Shown here piece after piece: positions 24,449-32,212 of a DNA stretch of 36,537 nucleotides; the first letter of the stretch is position 1; each line of letters begins with the position of its first letter. The notes beneath the pieces were generated by a model that made no database searches, had not been told where the DNA came from, and was given only the letters and a program-made list of their open reading frames with translations. Source of the DNA: Roseomonas sp. (GTDB lineage: Bacteria; Pseudomonadota; Alphaproteobacteria; Acetobacterales; Acetobacteraceae); the NCBI GenBank assembly GCA_028288745.1, contig JAQGHX010000208.1:1-36537 (forward strand). Direction: 5' to 3'. The translations under genes and the position numbers were made by a program.

Positions 24449-25195
24449 ATGCAGCCCGGTCCCGAAATTCCCCTCGCTGATATCCCGCTGGCGGACATCT
24501 GGGTCTATCTGGCGCGGGAGCCGTTATCGGCCCTGACCATGACGCTGCTGGCCTGGCTGGCGGCGCTGCGCCTGCAGGCCCTGTTCCGCCGCCACCCGCT
24601 GGCCAACCCGGTGCTGCTGGCGGTGGCCATCCTGGCGGCGGGCCTGCTGGTGACGGGGGTGGAATACCGTGCCTATTTCCAGGGCGCGCAGTTCGTCCAT
24701 TTCCTGCTGGGCCCGGCCACGGTGGCGCTGGCGGTGCCGCTGCACCGGCAATGGCGGGGCCTGCGCAGCGCCATGTTGCCGGCGGCGGTCTCGATCCTGC
24801 TGGGCGGCATCTTCGCGGCGGCGCTGGGGGTGGGCATCGCCCTCGCGCTGGGCGCCGCGCCGGAGGTGGTTGCATCCCTGGCGCCGCGCTCCGTCACCAC
24901 GCCGGTCGCCATGGGCATCGCGGAGCGGCTCGGCGGCCTGCCCTCGCTGGCGGCGGTGCTGGTGCTGTGCTCGGGCGTGGTGGGCGCGGCGGTGGGGCCG
25001 CTGGTGCTGAACTGGGCCGGCGTGGTGGACTGGCGGGCGAGGGGGCTCGCCATGGGCACCGCCGCGCATGGCATCGGCACCGCGCGGGCGCTTTCGGTCG
25101 ATATGACGGCGGGGGTGTTCAGCGGGCTGGCGATGGGCTTGAACGCAGTGGCCACGGCCGTGTGGCTGCCCCTGCTCTGGCCCTTGCTCCGCTGA
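24449..25195 (+). CDS. LrgB/CidB-family membrane protein
   Basis: A 248-residue protein with about 6-7 membrane segments. The N-terminus carries a small internal repeat (PLADI twice). Family stretches are [55 protein letters not shown] and [13 protein letters not shown]. It is the membrane partner of the LrgA-like protein just upstream (6 nt apart). Known LrgAB-type pairs affect autolysis or move pyruvate and similar metabolites; with a D-lactate dehydrogenase gene 25 nt downstream, transport of pyruvate or lactate is the simplest reading here. Confidence 0.93.
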   Translation: MQPGPEIPLADIPLADIWVYLAREPLSALTMTLLAWLAALRLQALFRRHPLANPVLLAVAILAAGLLVTGVEYRAYFQGAQFVHFLLGPATVALAVPLHRQWRGLRSAMLPAAVSILLGGIFAAALGVGIALALGAAPEVVASLAPRSVTTPVAMGIAERLGGLPSLAAVLVLCSGVVGAAVGPLVLNWAGVVDWRARGLAMGTAAHGIGTARALSVDMTAGVFSGLAMGLNAVATAVWLPLLWPLLR

Positions 25196-25220
25196 GCGGC
25201 AACGACCTGGAGACCACCGC

Positions 25221-26228
25221 ATGCGCATCGCCTGCTTCAGCACCAAGGCCTATGACCGCCTCAGCTTCACCGATGCCAACCGGGATTTCGGCCATGAGAT
25301 CGGCTTCCTGGAACCCCGGCTGGATGCCGTGACGGCCACGCTGGCGGCTGGCTGGCCGGTGGTCTGCGCCTTCGTCAATGACCACCTGGATGCATCCACC
25401 TTGGCGGTCCTGGCCGAGGGCGGCACCCGCCTGGTGGCACTGCGCTGCGCCGGCTTCAACAATATCGACCTCAGCGCGGCGGCGGCGCTGGGCGTCGCGG
25501 TGGTGCGGGTGCCGGCCTATTCACCCCATGCGGTGTCCGAGTTCACCATCGGGCTGATGATCTCGCTGGACCGCAAGATCCACCGGGCCTGGGCCCGGGT
25601 GCGCGAGAATAATTTCGCGCTCGATGGCCTGCTGGGCCTGGGCCTGCACGGGCGCGTGGCGGGGGTGGTGGGCACCGGGCGGATCGGCGCGCTGGTGGCC
25701 CGCGCGCTGCGACAGGGCTTCGGCTGCGAGGTGCTGGCGACCGACCGCGTCGTCGATGCCGGGCTGGTCGCGGCCGGCGTGCGCTACGTGCCGGTGGAGC
25801 AGTTGCTGGCCGAGGCCGATATCGTCACCCTGCATTGCCCGCTGACGCCGGAGACGCACCATCTGGTCGATGCCGCCAGCATCGCGCGGGCGCGGCCCGG
25901 CTTCCAACTGATCAATACCAGCCGCGGCGCGCTGGTCGATGCCGACGCGGTGGTGGACGGGCTGAAGACCGGGCAGATCGGCGGCGTGGCGTTAGATGTC
26001 TACGAGCAGGAAGGCGACCTGTTCTTCGAGGATCTCTCCAACGAGATCATCCAGGACGATGTCTTCCAGCGCCTGCTGACCTTCCCCAACGTGCTGGTGA
26101 CGGGGCACCAGGCCTTTCTGACCCATCCGGCGCTGCACGCCATCGCCCATACGACGCTGTCATCCGTCAGCGCATTCGCGGCCGGGCTGCCGCTGGCCAA
26201 CCGCGTGCCGGCGCCTCCCGCCGCCTGA
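25221..26228 (+). CDS. ldhA: D-lactate dehydrogenase (LdhA-like, D-2-hydroxyacid dehydrogenase family)
   Basis: A 335-residue NAD-dependent enzyme that interconverts pyruvate and D-lactate. It has the LdhA N-terminus ([10 protein letters not shown]), [29 protein letters not shown], the Rossmann motif GVVGTGRIG, and the catalytic set Arg235 (NTSRGAL), the Glu of DVYEQEG (262/264) and His296 (GHQAFLT). The [13 protein letters not shown] stretch is typical of LdhA rather than of other hydroxyacid dehydrogenases. TGGAGA precedes the ATG. Being 25 nt after lrgB, it is probably cotranscribed with the lrgAB pair, forming a pyruvate/lactate unit. Confidence 0.92.
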   Translation: MRIACFSTKAYDRLSFTDANRDFGHEIGFLEPRLDAVTATLAAGWPVVCAFVNDHLDASTLAVLAEGGTRLVALRCAGFNNIDLSAAAALGVAVVRVPAYSPHAVSEFTIGLMISLDRKIHRAWARVRENNFALDGLLGLGLHGRVAGVVGTGRIGALVARALRQGFGCEVLATDRVVDAGLVAAGVRYVPVEQLLAEADIVTLHCPLTPETHHLVDAASIARARPGFQLINTSRGALVDADAVVDGLKTGQIGGVALDVYEQEGDLFFEDLSNEIIQDDVFQRLLTFPNVLVTGHQAFLTHPALHAIAHTTLSSVSAFAAGLPLANRVPAPPAA

Positions 26229-26285
26229 GGCCGCAACCCTGGGCGTAGCCGCTGGTTATCCCGGCCCGCGCCGGCGCGTATTGCC

Positions 26286-27827
26286 ATGCGCCTGTCATTG
26301 GATGGCCCTATGGCTGACAGAGATGAAGTGCCACAAGCGGGCATGGATTCCGCCTCCCCAACAGTGTCCCCAGGGCTTCGGCCGGGGGTGAATTGCTGGC
26401 GCATCGAGCGTGCCGGCCGCGCTGCCGTCATTATCGACGCGGACGACTACTTCCGCCTCGCGCGCGCGGCCATGCTCAAGGCGCGGCACCGCATCATGCT
26501 GGTGGGCTGGGATTTCGACGCCCGCATCCGCCTGGGCCGCGCCGGGGAAGGCGATGACGGGCCGGAAAAGCTCGGCGACTTCATCCTGTGGCTGGTGAAG
26601 CGGCGGCCGGAGCTGGAGGTCTGCCTGCTGCGCTGGGACCTCGGCGCGCTGAACACGGTGTTCCGCGGCACCACCATCTTCACCCTGATGCGCTGGATGC
26701 GGCACCCACGCATCCGTACCAAGCTGGACGGCGCCCATCCCACGGGCGCTTCCCACCACCAGAAGATCGTGGTGCTGGATGACAGCATGGCCTTCTGCGG
26801 CGGCATCGACATGACCGGCGACCGCTGGGACACCCGCGCCCACCGCGATGGCGAGGCATTGCGCCGCCGGCCCAACGGCACGCCCTACCCGCCCTGGCAC
26901 GATGCCACCACCGCGCTGGAAGGCGCCGCCGCATGTGCCCTGGCGGAACTGGCGCGCGACCGCTGGCACACCGCCGGCGGCCATCGGCTGGAGCCGGTGG
27001 GGCAGCGCACCGATTGCTGGCCGGACGGGCTGGACGCGCAGTTCCGCGACACCGATCTCGCCATCGCCCGGACCCGGCCCGAGATGCCCGGCATCACGCG
27101 GGCGCATGAGGTGGAGCAGCTCTACCTGGACCTCATCGCGCGCGCGAAGCGGTTCATCTACGCGGAAAGCCAGTACTTCGCCTCGCGCCGCATCGCCGAG
27201 GCCATCGCACGCCGGCTGGCGGAACCCGACGGGCCCGAATTCGTGCTGGTCAACCCGGTGACGGCGCAGGGCTGGCTGGAACCCGTCGCCATGGACACCG
27301 CCCGCGCCAGGCTGCACGAGGCGCTGCGGCGGGCCGACACGCGGGGCCGCTTCCGCCTCTATCACCCCTTCACCACGGCAGGCGAAGCCATCTATGTCCA
27401 TGCCAAGATCATGATCGTGGACGATGCCGTGCTGCGCGTCGGTTCCTCCAACATGAACAACCGCTCGCTGCGGCTGGACACGGAGTGCGACATCGCCATC
27501 GACACCGCGCTGCCGGCGAATGCCAAGGCCGGGCCGGATATCCTGGCCATCCGGGACGGGCTGCTGGCCGAGCACCTGGGCACCACCCCGCAGGAGATCG
27601 CGCGCCGCATCGCGCAGAGCGGCTCCATCGTCGCGACGGTAGAGGCGCTGCGCGGCCCCGGCCACTCGCTGCGCCCCTATGAGGAACCGGACCTGAGCGC
27701 CGTCGAAGCCTGGCTGGCCGACCACGAGGTGCTGGACCCGGAAGGGCCGGAGGAGGCCTTCGAATCCCTCAGCCGGCGCGGTCTGTTCCGCCATGGCCGC
27801 CTGCGCCGCCTGCTGCACCGCCACTGA
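26286..27827 (+). CDS. Phospholipase D-family phosphodiesterase
   Basis: A 513-residue protein with two HKD motifs. The first is His158-x-Lys160-x4-Asp165 followed by FCGGID; the second is His372-x-Lys374-x4-Asp379 followed by RVGSSNMNNRS. The regions LVGWDFDARIRL, YAESQYFAS and the order of motifs match bacterial PLD/cardiolipin synthase-like proteins that act on phospholipid head groups. No clear signal peptide or transmembrane segment is visible, so location is uncertain. The N-terminus is doubtful: in-frame ATGs at 26286 and 26310 both lack a good ribosome site. The tail overlaps nothing; the DMT transporter gene starts 31 nt later. Confidence 0.88.
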   Translation: MRLSLDGPMADRDEVPQAGMDSASPTVSPGLRPGVNCWRIERAGRAAVIIDADDYFRLARAAMLKARHRIMLVGWDFDARIRLGRAGEGDDGPEKLGDFILWLVKRRPELEVCLLRWDLGALNTVFRGTTIFTLMRWMRHPRIRTKLDGAHPTGASHHQKIVVLDDSMAFCGGIDMTGDRWDTRAHRDGEALRRRPNGTPYPPWHDATTALEGAAACALAELARDRWHTAGGHRLEPVGQRTDCWPDGLDAQFRDTDLAIARTRPEMPGITRAHEVEQLYLDLIARAKRFIYAESQYFASRRIAEAIARRLAEPDGPEFVLVNPVTAQGWLEPVAMDTARARLHEALRRADTRGRFRLYHPFTTAGEAIYVHAKIMIVDDAVLRVGSSNMNNRSLRLDTECDIAIDTALPANAKAGPDILAIRDGLLAEHLGTTPQEIARRIAQSGSIVATVEALRGPGHSLRPYEEPDLSAVEAWLADHEVLDPEGPEEAFESLSRRGLFRHGRLRRLLHRH

Positions 27828-27858
27828 TCCTTCGCCCCTGAGACTGGATTTCCCGACC

Positions 27859-28755
27859 ATGGACCGCGGCGTGCTGCAAGGCGTGTGGCTTTCATTCCTG
27901 GCTTATTTTTTCTACGCATTGAGCGATGCGTCCATCAAGCTGCTGGACGGCACCATGGACCCGTTCGAGGTCGCGTTCTTCGGCGCCGTCATCGGCGTCG
28001 CGGTACTGCCCGTCATGCGCCGCCCCGGCGACCGCTGGAGCGATGCGTTGCGGGCCAATGACCGGCCGCTCTGGCTGCTGCGCGGGCTCGCGGCCGCCCT
28101 GGGGGCGCTCGGCAGTATCGTGGCCTTCACCGCCCTGCCGATGGCCGAGGCCTTCGCGCTGCTCTTCCTGCTGCCCGCCTTCGTCACGATCCTCTCCGTG
28201 CTGTTCCTGAAGGAAGCGGTGGGGTGGCGGCGCTGGACGGCGGTGCTCGTCGGCTTCGCGGGCGTGCTGATCGTGCTGCGGCCGGGCTTCCGGGAACTGA
28301 ATATCGGGCATCTCGGCGCCATCGTGGGCGGCTTCTCGGGTGCCGTCACCATCATCCTGCTGCGCCGGCTGGGCGGGCGGGAAAAGCGCATCTCGATCTA
28401 CGGCGCCGGCCTCGTCGGGCCGATCGTGGTCAGCGGGCTGCTGATGGTGCCGAACTTCACCGTGCCCACGGCCATGCAATGGGTCTGGCTGCTGGGTTAC
28501 GGGCTGCTGGCGGCCCTGGCCAATGTGCTGATGATGCTGGCCTCGACCCGCGCGCCCGCCAGCCTGGTGGCGCCGCCGCAATACAGCCAGATGCTGTGGG
28601 CAATCATCCTGGGCTACCTCGTCTTCGGCGACGGGCTGGACTGGCCGATGGCGCTGGGCACGGTGCTGATCATCGCCTCCGGCCTCTTTACCTTCGTGCG
28701 GGAGAAGGTGCGCGTGCCGGCGGCACGGCGGGCGCCGGCTATCCACCCGCAATAG
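27859..28755 (+). CDS. EamA/DMT-superfamily transporter
   Basis: A 298-residue membrane protein with about ten hydrophobic helices in two EamA halves. The first half has LAYFFYALSDASIKLLDG, FTALPMAEAFALLFLLPAFVTILSVLFLKEAVGWRRW and GFAGVLIVLRPG. The second half repeats the pattern with ASTRAPASLVAPPQYSQMLWAIILGYLVFGDGLDW. DMT proteins export metabolites or amino acids; the substrate is unknown. The start at 27859 is chosen over the in-frame ATG at 27793, because the extra 22 residues overlap the end of the PLD gene and look non-native. Confidence 0.88.
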   Translation: MDRGVLQGVWLSFLAYFFYALSDASIKLLDGTMDPFEVAFFGAVIGVAVLPVMRRPGDRWSDALRANDRPLWLLRGLAAALGALGSIVAFTALPMAEAFALLFLLPAFVTILSVLFLKEAVGWRRWTAVLVGFAGVLIVLRPGFRELNIGHLGAIVGGFSGAVTIILLRRLGGREKRISIYGAGLVGPIVVSGLLMVPNFTVPTAMQWVWLLGYGLLAALANVLMMLASTRAPASLVAPPQYSQMLWAIILGYLVFGDGLDWPMALGTVLIIASGLFTFVREKVRVPAARRAPAIHPQ

Positions 28756-28924
28756 CCGGCGGGCAGGGGGCCTTCCGCACAGCCCCGCCGGAATATCGTG
28801 CGGCGCGCGTCTGCCGTTTTATGCCGCCGGCTGGTTGAAGGTCGGCCACCCACACCCGCGCCGTCTGGCCAGCGCGGCCGGGCGGGGGCAAGGTGGAGCA
28901 TCGCCGCATGGGGGACGCCGCAGC

Positions 28925-30151
28925 ATGAGCAACGAGATCCAGCTTGCCGAACCGGAAGCGGTCGGGCTGTCGGGTCCGCGGCTGGCGCGGGTGGATGCCT
29001 GGCGCGAGGCCCTGGTGGCCGATGGCAAGCTGGCCGGCGCCACGACCCTGGTGATGCGGCGCGGGCGGGTGGCGCATCTCGGCTGTTCCGGCATGGCCGA
29101 TATCGCGCGCGGCAGGCCGATGGCGCCGGAGAGCATCCTGCGCATCTATTCGATGACCAAGCCGCTCACCAGCGTCGCCATCATGATGCTGTACGAGGAG
29201 GGGCGCTTCCAGCTCGACGACCCCATCACGCGCTTCCTGCCCTGCTTCCGCGACATGCGCGTCTTCACCAGCGGCAGCCGGGGCAGTTACGAAACCGTGC
29301 CGGCGGAGCGCGACATCACCTTCCGCGACCTGCTGACGCATACGTCGGGCCTGACCTACGGCATGATGCACGCCAACATGGTCGATGCGATGTATCGCGA
29401 CCAGGGCGTCGATTTCCAGACGGCCGACGGCACCCTGGCCGGGGTGGTCGAGAAGGCTGCCCGCCTGCCGCTGCTGGCGCAGCCAGGGCGGGAATGGAAC
29501 TATTCCATCGCGACTGATGTGCTGGGCCATCTCGTCGCCGTCATCTCCGGCCAGGAATTCGGCGATGTCCTGCGGGACCGCGTCATCGCGCCGCTGGGCA
29601 TGGCCGATACCGGCTTCCATGTGCCGGCGGCCCAGCTTCCGCGCTTCGCCGCCAATTACCGCCGGGGCGAGGATGGCCGCCCCGCCCTGATCGACGACCC
29701 GATGGACAGCCGCTTCGGCATCCCGCGCGCGGTCTGCTCAGGCGGCGGCGGGCTGGTCTCGACGGTGGGGGACTACTCCCGCTTCTGCCGCTTCCTGCTG
29801 AACAAGGGCGAGTTGGATGGCACGCGCCTGCTGGGCCGCAAGACGGTCGAGCTGATGATGACCAACCACCTGCGCGGCGACATGGCGGCGATGGGCCAGC
29901 CGCGCTTTTCCGAAAGCACCTATGAGGGCGTGGGCTTCGGCCTCGGTTTCTCGGTCATGCTGGACCCGGCGCGGGCGCAGATCCTGGGCACGCCGGGCGA
30001 ATGCGCCTGGGGCGGCGCCGCCAGCACCGCCTTCTGGGTGGACCCGGCGGAGGAGATGGCGGTGATCCTGCTGACGCAACTCATGCCCTCCTCCACCTAC
30101 CCGCTGCGGCGGGAGCTGCGCGTGCTGACTTACCAGTCCATCATCGACTGA
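28925..30151 (+). CDS. Serine hydrolase of the beta-lactamase/esterase (class C-like) family
   Basis: A 408-residue protein with the penicillin-binding fold. The catalytic SxxK is Ser76-x-x-Lys79 in YSMTKPL, the second motif is the Tyr of WNYSIATD, and the third (KTG equivalent) is probably the WGGAAST stretch. Other family marks are DLLTHTSGLTYG, LGMADTGFHVP and GGGGLVSTVGDYSRFC. No signal peptide is seen, so it is probably a cytosolic esterase (EstB-like) rather than a true beta-lactamase. The start at 28925 removes 30 upstream residues that carry no family sequence. It is convergent with the MFS gene, 5 nt apart. Confidence 0.9.
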   Translation: MSNEIQLAEPEAVGLSGPRLARVDAWREALVADGKLAGATTLVMRRGRVAHLGCSGMADIARGRPMAPESILRIYSMTKPLTSVAIMMLYEEGRFQLDDPITRFLPCFRDMRVFTSGSRGSYETVPAERDITFRDLLTHTSGLTYGMMHANMVDAMYRDQGVDFQTADGTLAGVVEKAARLPLLAQPGREWNYSIATDVLGHLVAVISGQEFGDVLRDRVIAPLGMADTGFHVPAAQLPRFAANYRRGEDGRPALIDDPMDSRFGIPRAVCSGGGGLVSTVGDYSRFCRFLLNKGELDGTRLLGRKTVELMMTNHLRGDMAAMGQPRFSESTYEGVGFGLGFSVMLDPARAQILGTPGECAWGGAASTAFWVDPAEEMAVILLTQLMPSSTYPLRRELRVLTYQSIID

Positions 30152-30156
30152 GGGGG

Positions 30157-31365
30157 TCAGGCAGGCCTGACGGCGGGCGCCTCGCGCGTCTCGGGCATGC
30201 CGAAGGCGACCAGCAGGAAGGCCAGGAAGCCGCAGCCCGCCAGCACCCCGAAGGCGGCGCCGGAGCCGAACCAGGTGGTGATGCCGCCCGCCAGCGTGGT
30301 GCTGATGGTGCCGCCGATTCCGACCGCCAGCCCGAACAACGACATGCAGAGGTTGAAGCGGTTGCTGCCGCGCGTCAGGTCGGCCGCCAGCAGTGGCAGC
30401 AGCACGCCCAGCACGGCGGCGCTGATACCGTCCAGCGCCTGCACCGCCGCCAGCCCCAAGGGGTCCGACACCACGCTGAGCAGCACGCCCCGCAGCGGCA
30501 GGGCGGCGAAGCCCAGCATCAGCACCAGGCGCCGCCCGCGCCGCTCCGCCAGCCGCCCCACCCAGGGAGAGATGGCGGCGACCACCAACTGCGGCACCAC
30601 GATGCAGGCGGCGATGACGAGATTGGCCTCGTCGCCCGCCACCCGGGTGATCTCGGCGCCGACCAGCGGCAGCATGGCGGCATTGGCCAGCGTGAACAGC
30701 AGGCAGCAGGCGGCGAAGACCAGCACGCCCCGCTCTAGCAGCAGGGAGCGGATGGCCCCCCCAGGCAGGCCGCTCTTCGGTGCCACCGGCACGACCGGGC
30801 CCGGGTGCAGGTCGCCGGCGCTGATGCTGGCCAGGGCGAGCAGCCCCGGCACCATCAGCGCCGCCGTCAGCCAGAAGACCGAGGCGCCGGAGAACCAGGC
30901 GCCCGCGCTGCCCATGATCGCGGCGGCGATGCCGCTGCCGAGGGAGGCATAGCGCGCGTTGCGGCCCAGGCGCTCGCCCAGCCGCGCGCGCCCGACCAGC
31001 GCTAGGCTGATGGCGGCCACCGCAGGGGTCAGCACGCAACTGGCGATACCGTGCAGCACCTCGGCCCCGATCACGGGCAGGCGGCCGGGGAGGGCGGCCA
31101 GCAGGATGGCGCTGAGCGCGATGGCGATCATGGCCAGCATCGCCACCAGCCGCTTGCGCGGGGTGGCATCGACCAGCAGCCCCGCCGGCACCTGGGCCAG
31201 CATCATGGTGGCGGTGCCGATGCTGAGGGCGAAGCCGATCTCCACATCGGTCCAGGCCTGGGTGGTCAGATAGACGGCGACGAAGGGGCCGAAACCGGTC
31301 TGAACATTGGCCACGAAGAAATTCAGCCAGTCGAGCGCGCGCCCGCTGCGTAGCCTTACCATCAT
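30157..31365 (-). CDS. MFS transporter
   Basis: A 402-residue major facilitator with about 12 hydrophobic segments. LDWLNFFVANVQTGFGPFVAVYLT at the N-terminus, the LVDATPRKRLVAML loop and the second-half SPWVGRLAERRGRRLVLM loop are the clearest marks. The substrate is unknown. The start at 31365 is set by TGAAGGCGGCATG: the stop of the upstream PRC-barrel gene overlaps the AAGG ribosome site, so the two genes are translationally linked. An alternative start at 31362 is one codon shorter. The longer open frame upstream covers the PRC-barrel gene antisense-free but in another frame and is not used. Confidence 0.87.
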   Translation of the reverse strand: MMVRLRSGRALDWLNFFVANVQTGFGPFVAVYLTTQAWTDVEIGFALSIGTATMMLAQVPAGLLVDATPRKRLVAMLAMIAIALSAILLAALPGRLPVIGAEVLHGIASCVLTPAVAAISLALVGRARLGERLGRNARYASLGSGIAAAIMGSAGAWFSGASVFWLTAALMVPGLLALASISAGDLHPGPVVPVAPKSGLPGGAIRSLLLERGVLVFAACCLLFTLANAAMLPLVGAEITRVAGDEANLVIAACIVVPQLVVAAISPWVGRLAERRGRRLVLMLGFAALPLRGVLLSVVSDPLGLAAVQALDGISAAVLGVLLPLLAADLTRGSNRFNLCMSLFGLAVGIGGTISTTLAGGITTWFGSGAAFGVLAGCGFLAFLLVAFGMPETREAPAVRPA

Positions 31366-31372
31366 GCCGCCT

Positions 31373-32044
31373 TCATTGGGCCGGGGGCGTATCCCCGGGC
31401 GTATCCGGCACGGCCGCCGGGGGGGCGGCCAGGACCGGCGCTTCAGCATCCTTAAAGTCGGGCACGCCACGGAGTTGCTCGCGGCTGAGGCCTAGCTGGA
31501 TTCCCTCCGCCCCGAAGCGCAGCGCACGCCAGGTGACGGCGATGCGGCGCTTCCCGACACCCAGGAAGCCGCCATAGTCCAGCACCGCCGCGCGGGGCTG
31601 CCCCTGGTTGTCCACCAGGATGTTCACCAGTTGCCCCACCACAGTGCCGGAAGGCCCCTTCACGTCCTGCCCCATGGTCCGGATGGCCGAGGCGAGGTCC
31701 AGATTCTCCCGCGCGACGGGGGGCGCTGCCTCGGCAGTCGGCGGCTGGGCCGTGGGCGGCCGGGCGGCTGACGGCTGGGCCGCATCGGGCGCTGCCGGGG
31801 CTGGAACTGGAACTGAGGCTGGGGCTGGGGCTGGGGCTGGTGTAGCCGGGGCCGCATCGGGGGCCGGGGCGGGAACCTCCGCGTCAGGGCTGCCCTGGCC
31901 GGGCCCGGAAGGGGACGCCGCCGCGCCCGGCGGCGCCGCCGTGCCGGTGGGGGCGGGGTCGGTCGCATGGGCCGGCAAAGGCACCAGCAGGCCGAGACAG
32001 GCGGCCGCCGGCCAAAGGGACAAGGTGCGGTATCGCGAAACCAT
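31373..32044 (-). CDS. Exported PRC-barrel protein with Ala/Pro linker
   Basis: A 223-residue protein in three parts. A signal peptide covers about residues 1-27 (LSLWPAAACLGLLVPLPAHA). A low-complexity Ala/Pro linker runs from about 28 to 110, partly made of AP repeats. A C-terminal PRC-barrel follows, with SAIRTMGQDVKG, GTVVGQLVNILVD, RAAVLDYGGFLGVGKRRIAV and a short Pro-rich end. PRC-barrels are small beta domains that mediate assembly or binding in many contexts; in alphaproteobacteria, exported ones are common and poorly understood. It lies 7 nt upstream of the MFS gene and is probably cotranscribed with it. The linker DNA holds a hexanucleotide tandem repeat. Confidence 0.78.
   Translation of the reverse strand: MVSRYRTLSLWPAAACLGLLVPLPAHATDPAPTGTAAPPGAAASPSGPGQGSPDAEVPAPAPDAAPATPAPAPAPASVPVPAPAAPDAAQPSAARPPTAQPPTAEAAPPVARENLDLASAIRTMGQDVKGPSGTVVGQLVNILVDNQGQPRAAVLDYGGFLGVGKRRIAVTWRALRFGAEGIQLGLSREQLRGVPDFKDAEAPVLAAPPAAVPDTPGDTPPAQ
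31801..31842. repeat. Tandem hexanucleotide repeat in the PRC-barrel gene
   Basis: Seven adjacent hexamers of the form CTGGNN (ctggaa, ctggaa, ctgagg, ctgggg three times, ctggtg) on the plus strand. They encode part of the Ala/Pro linker on the minus strand. Six-base units keep the frame, so copy number could vary without frameshift. Confidence 0.75.
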
Positions 32045-32212
32045 TACTGCTACCTGCGCCTCCGGGGCTGGCAGGACAAGCCCCGCCGGCAGCCAGACGT
32101 CGCGCGGATCATTGAGGACGGCGGGCCGGCGCTGGCGGCGCGGCGCGAGGTGCCAGGCTTCAGGCGGGTGGGCCATGACGGCCCGGCGGCGGCGGCGCGG
32201 CAGGGGGGCGCC

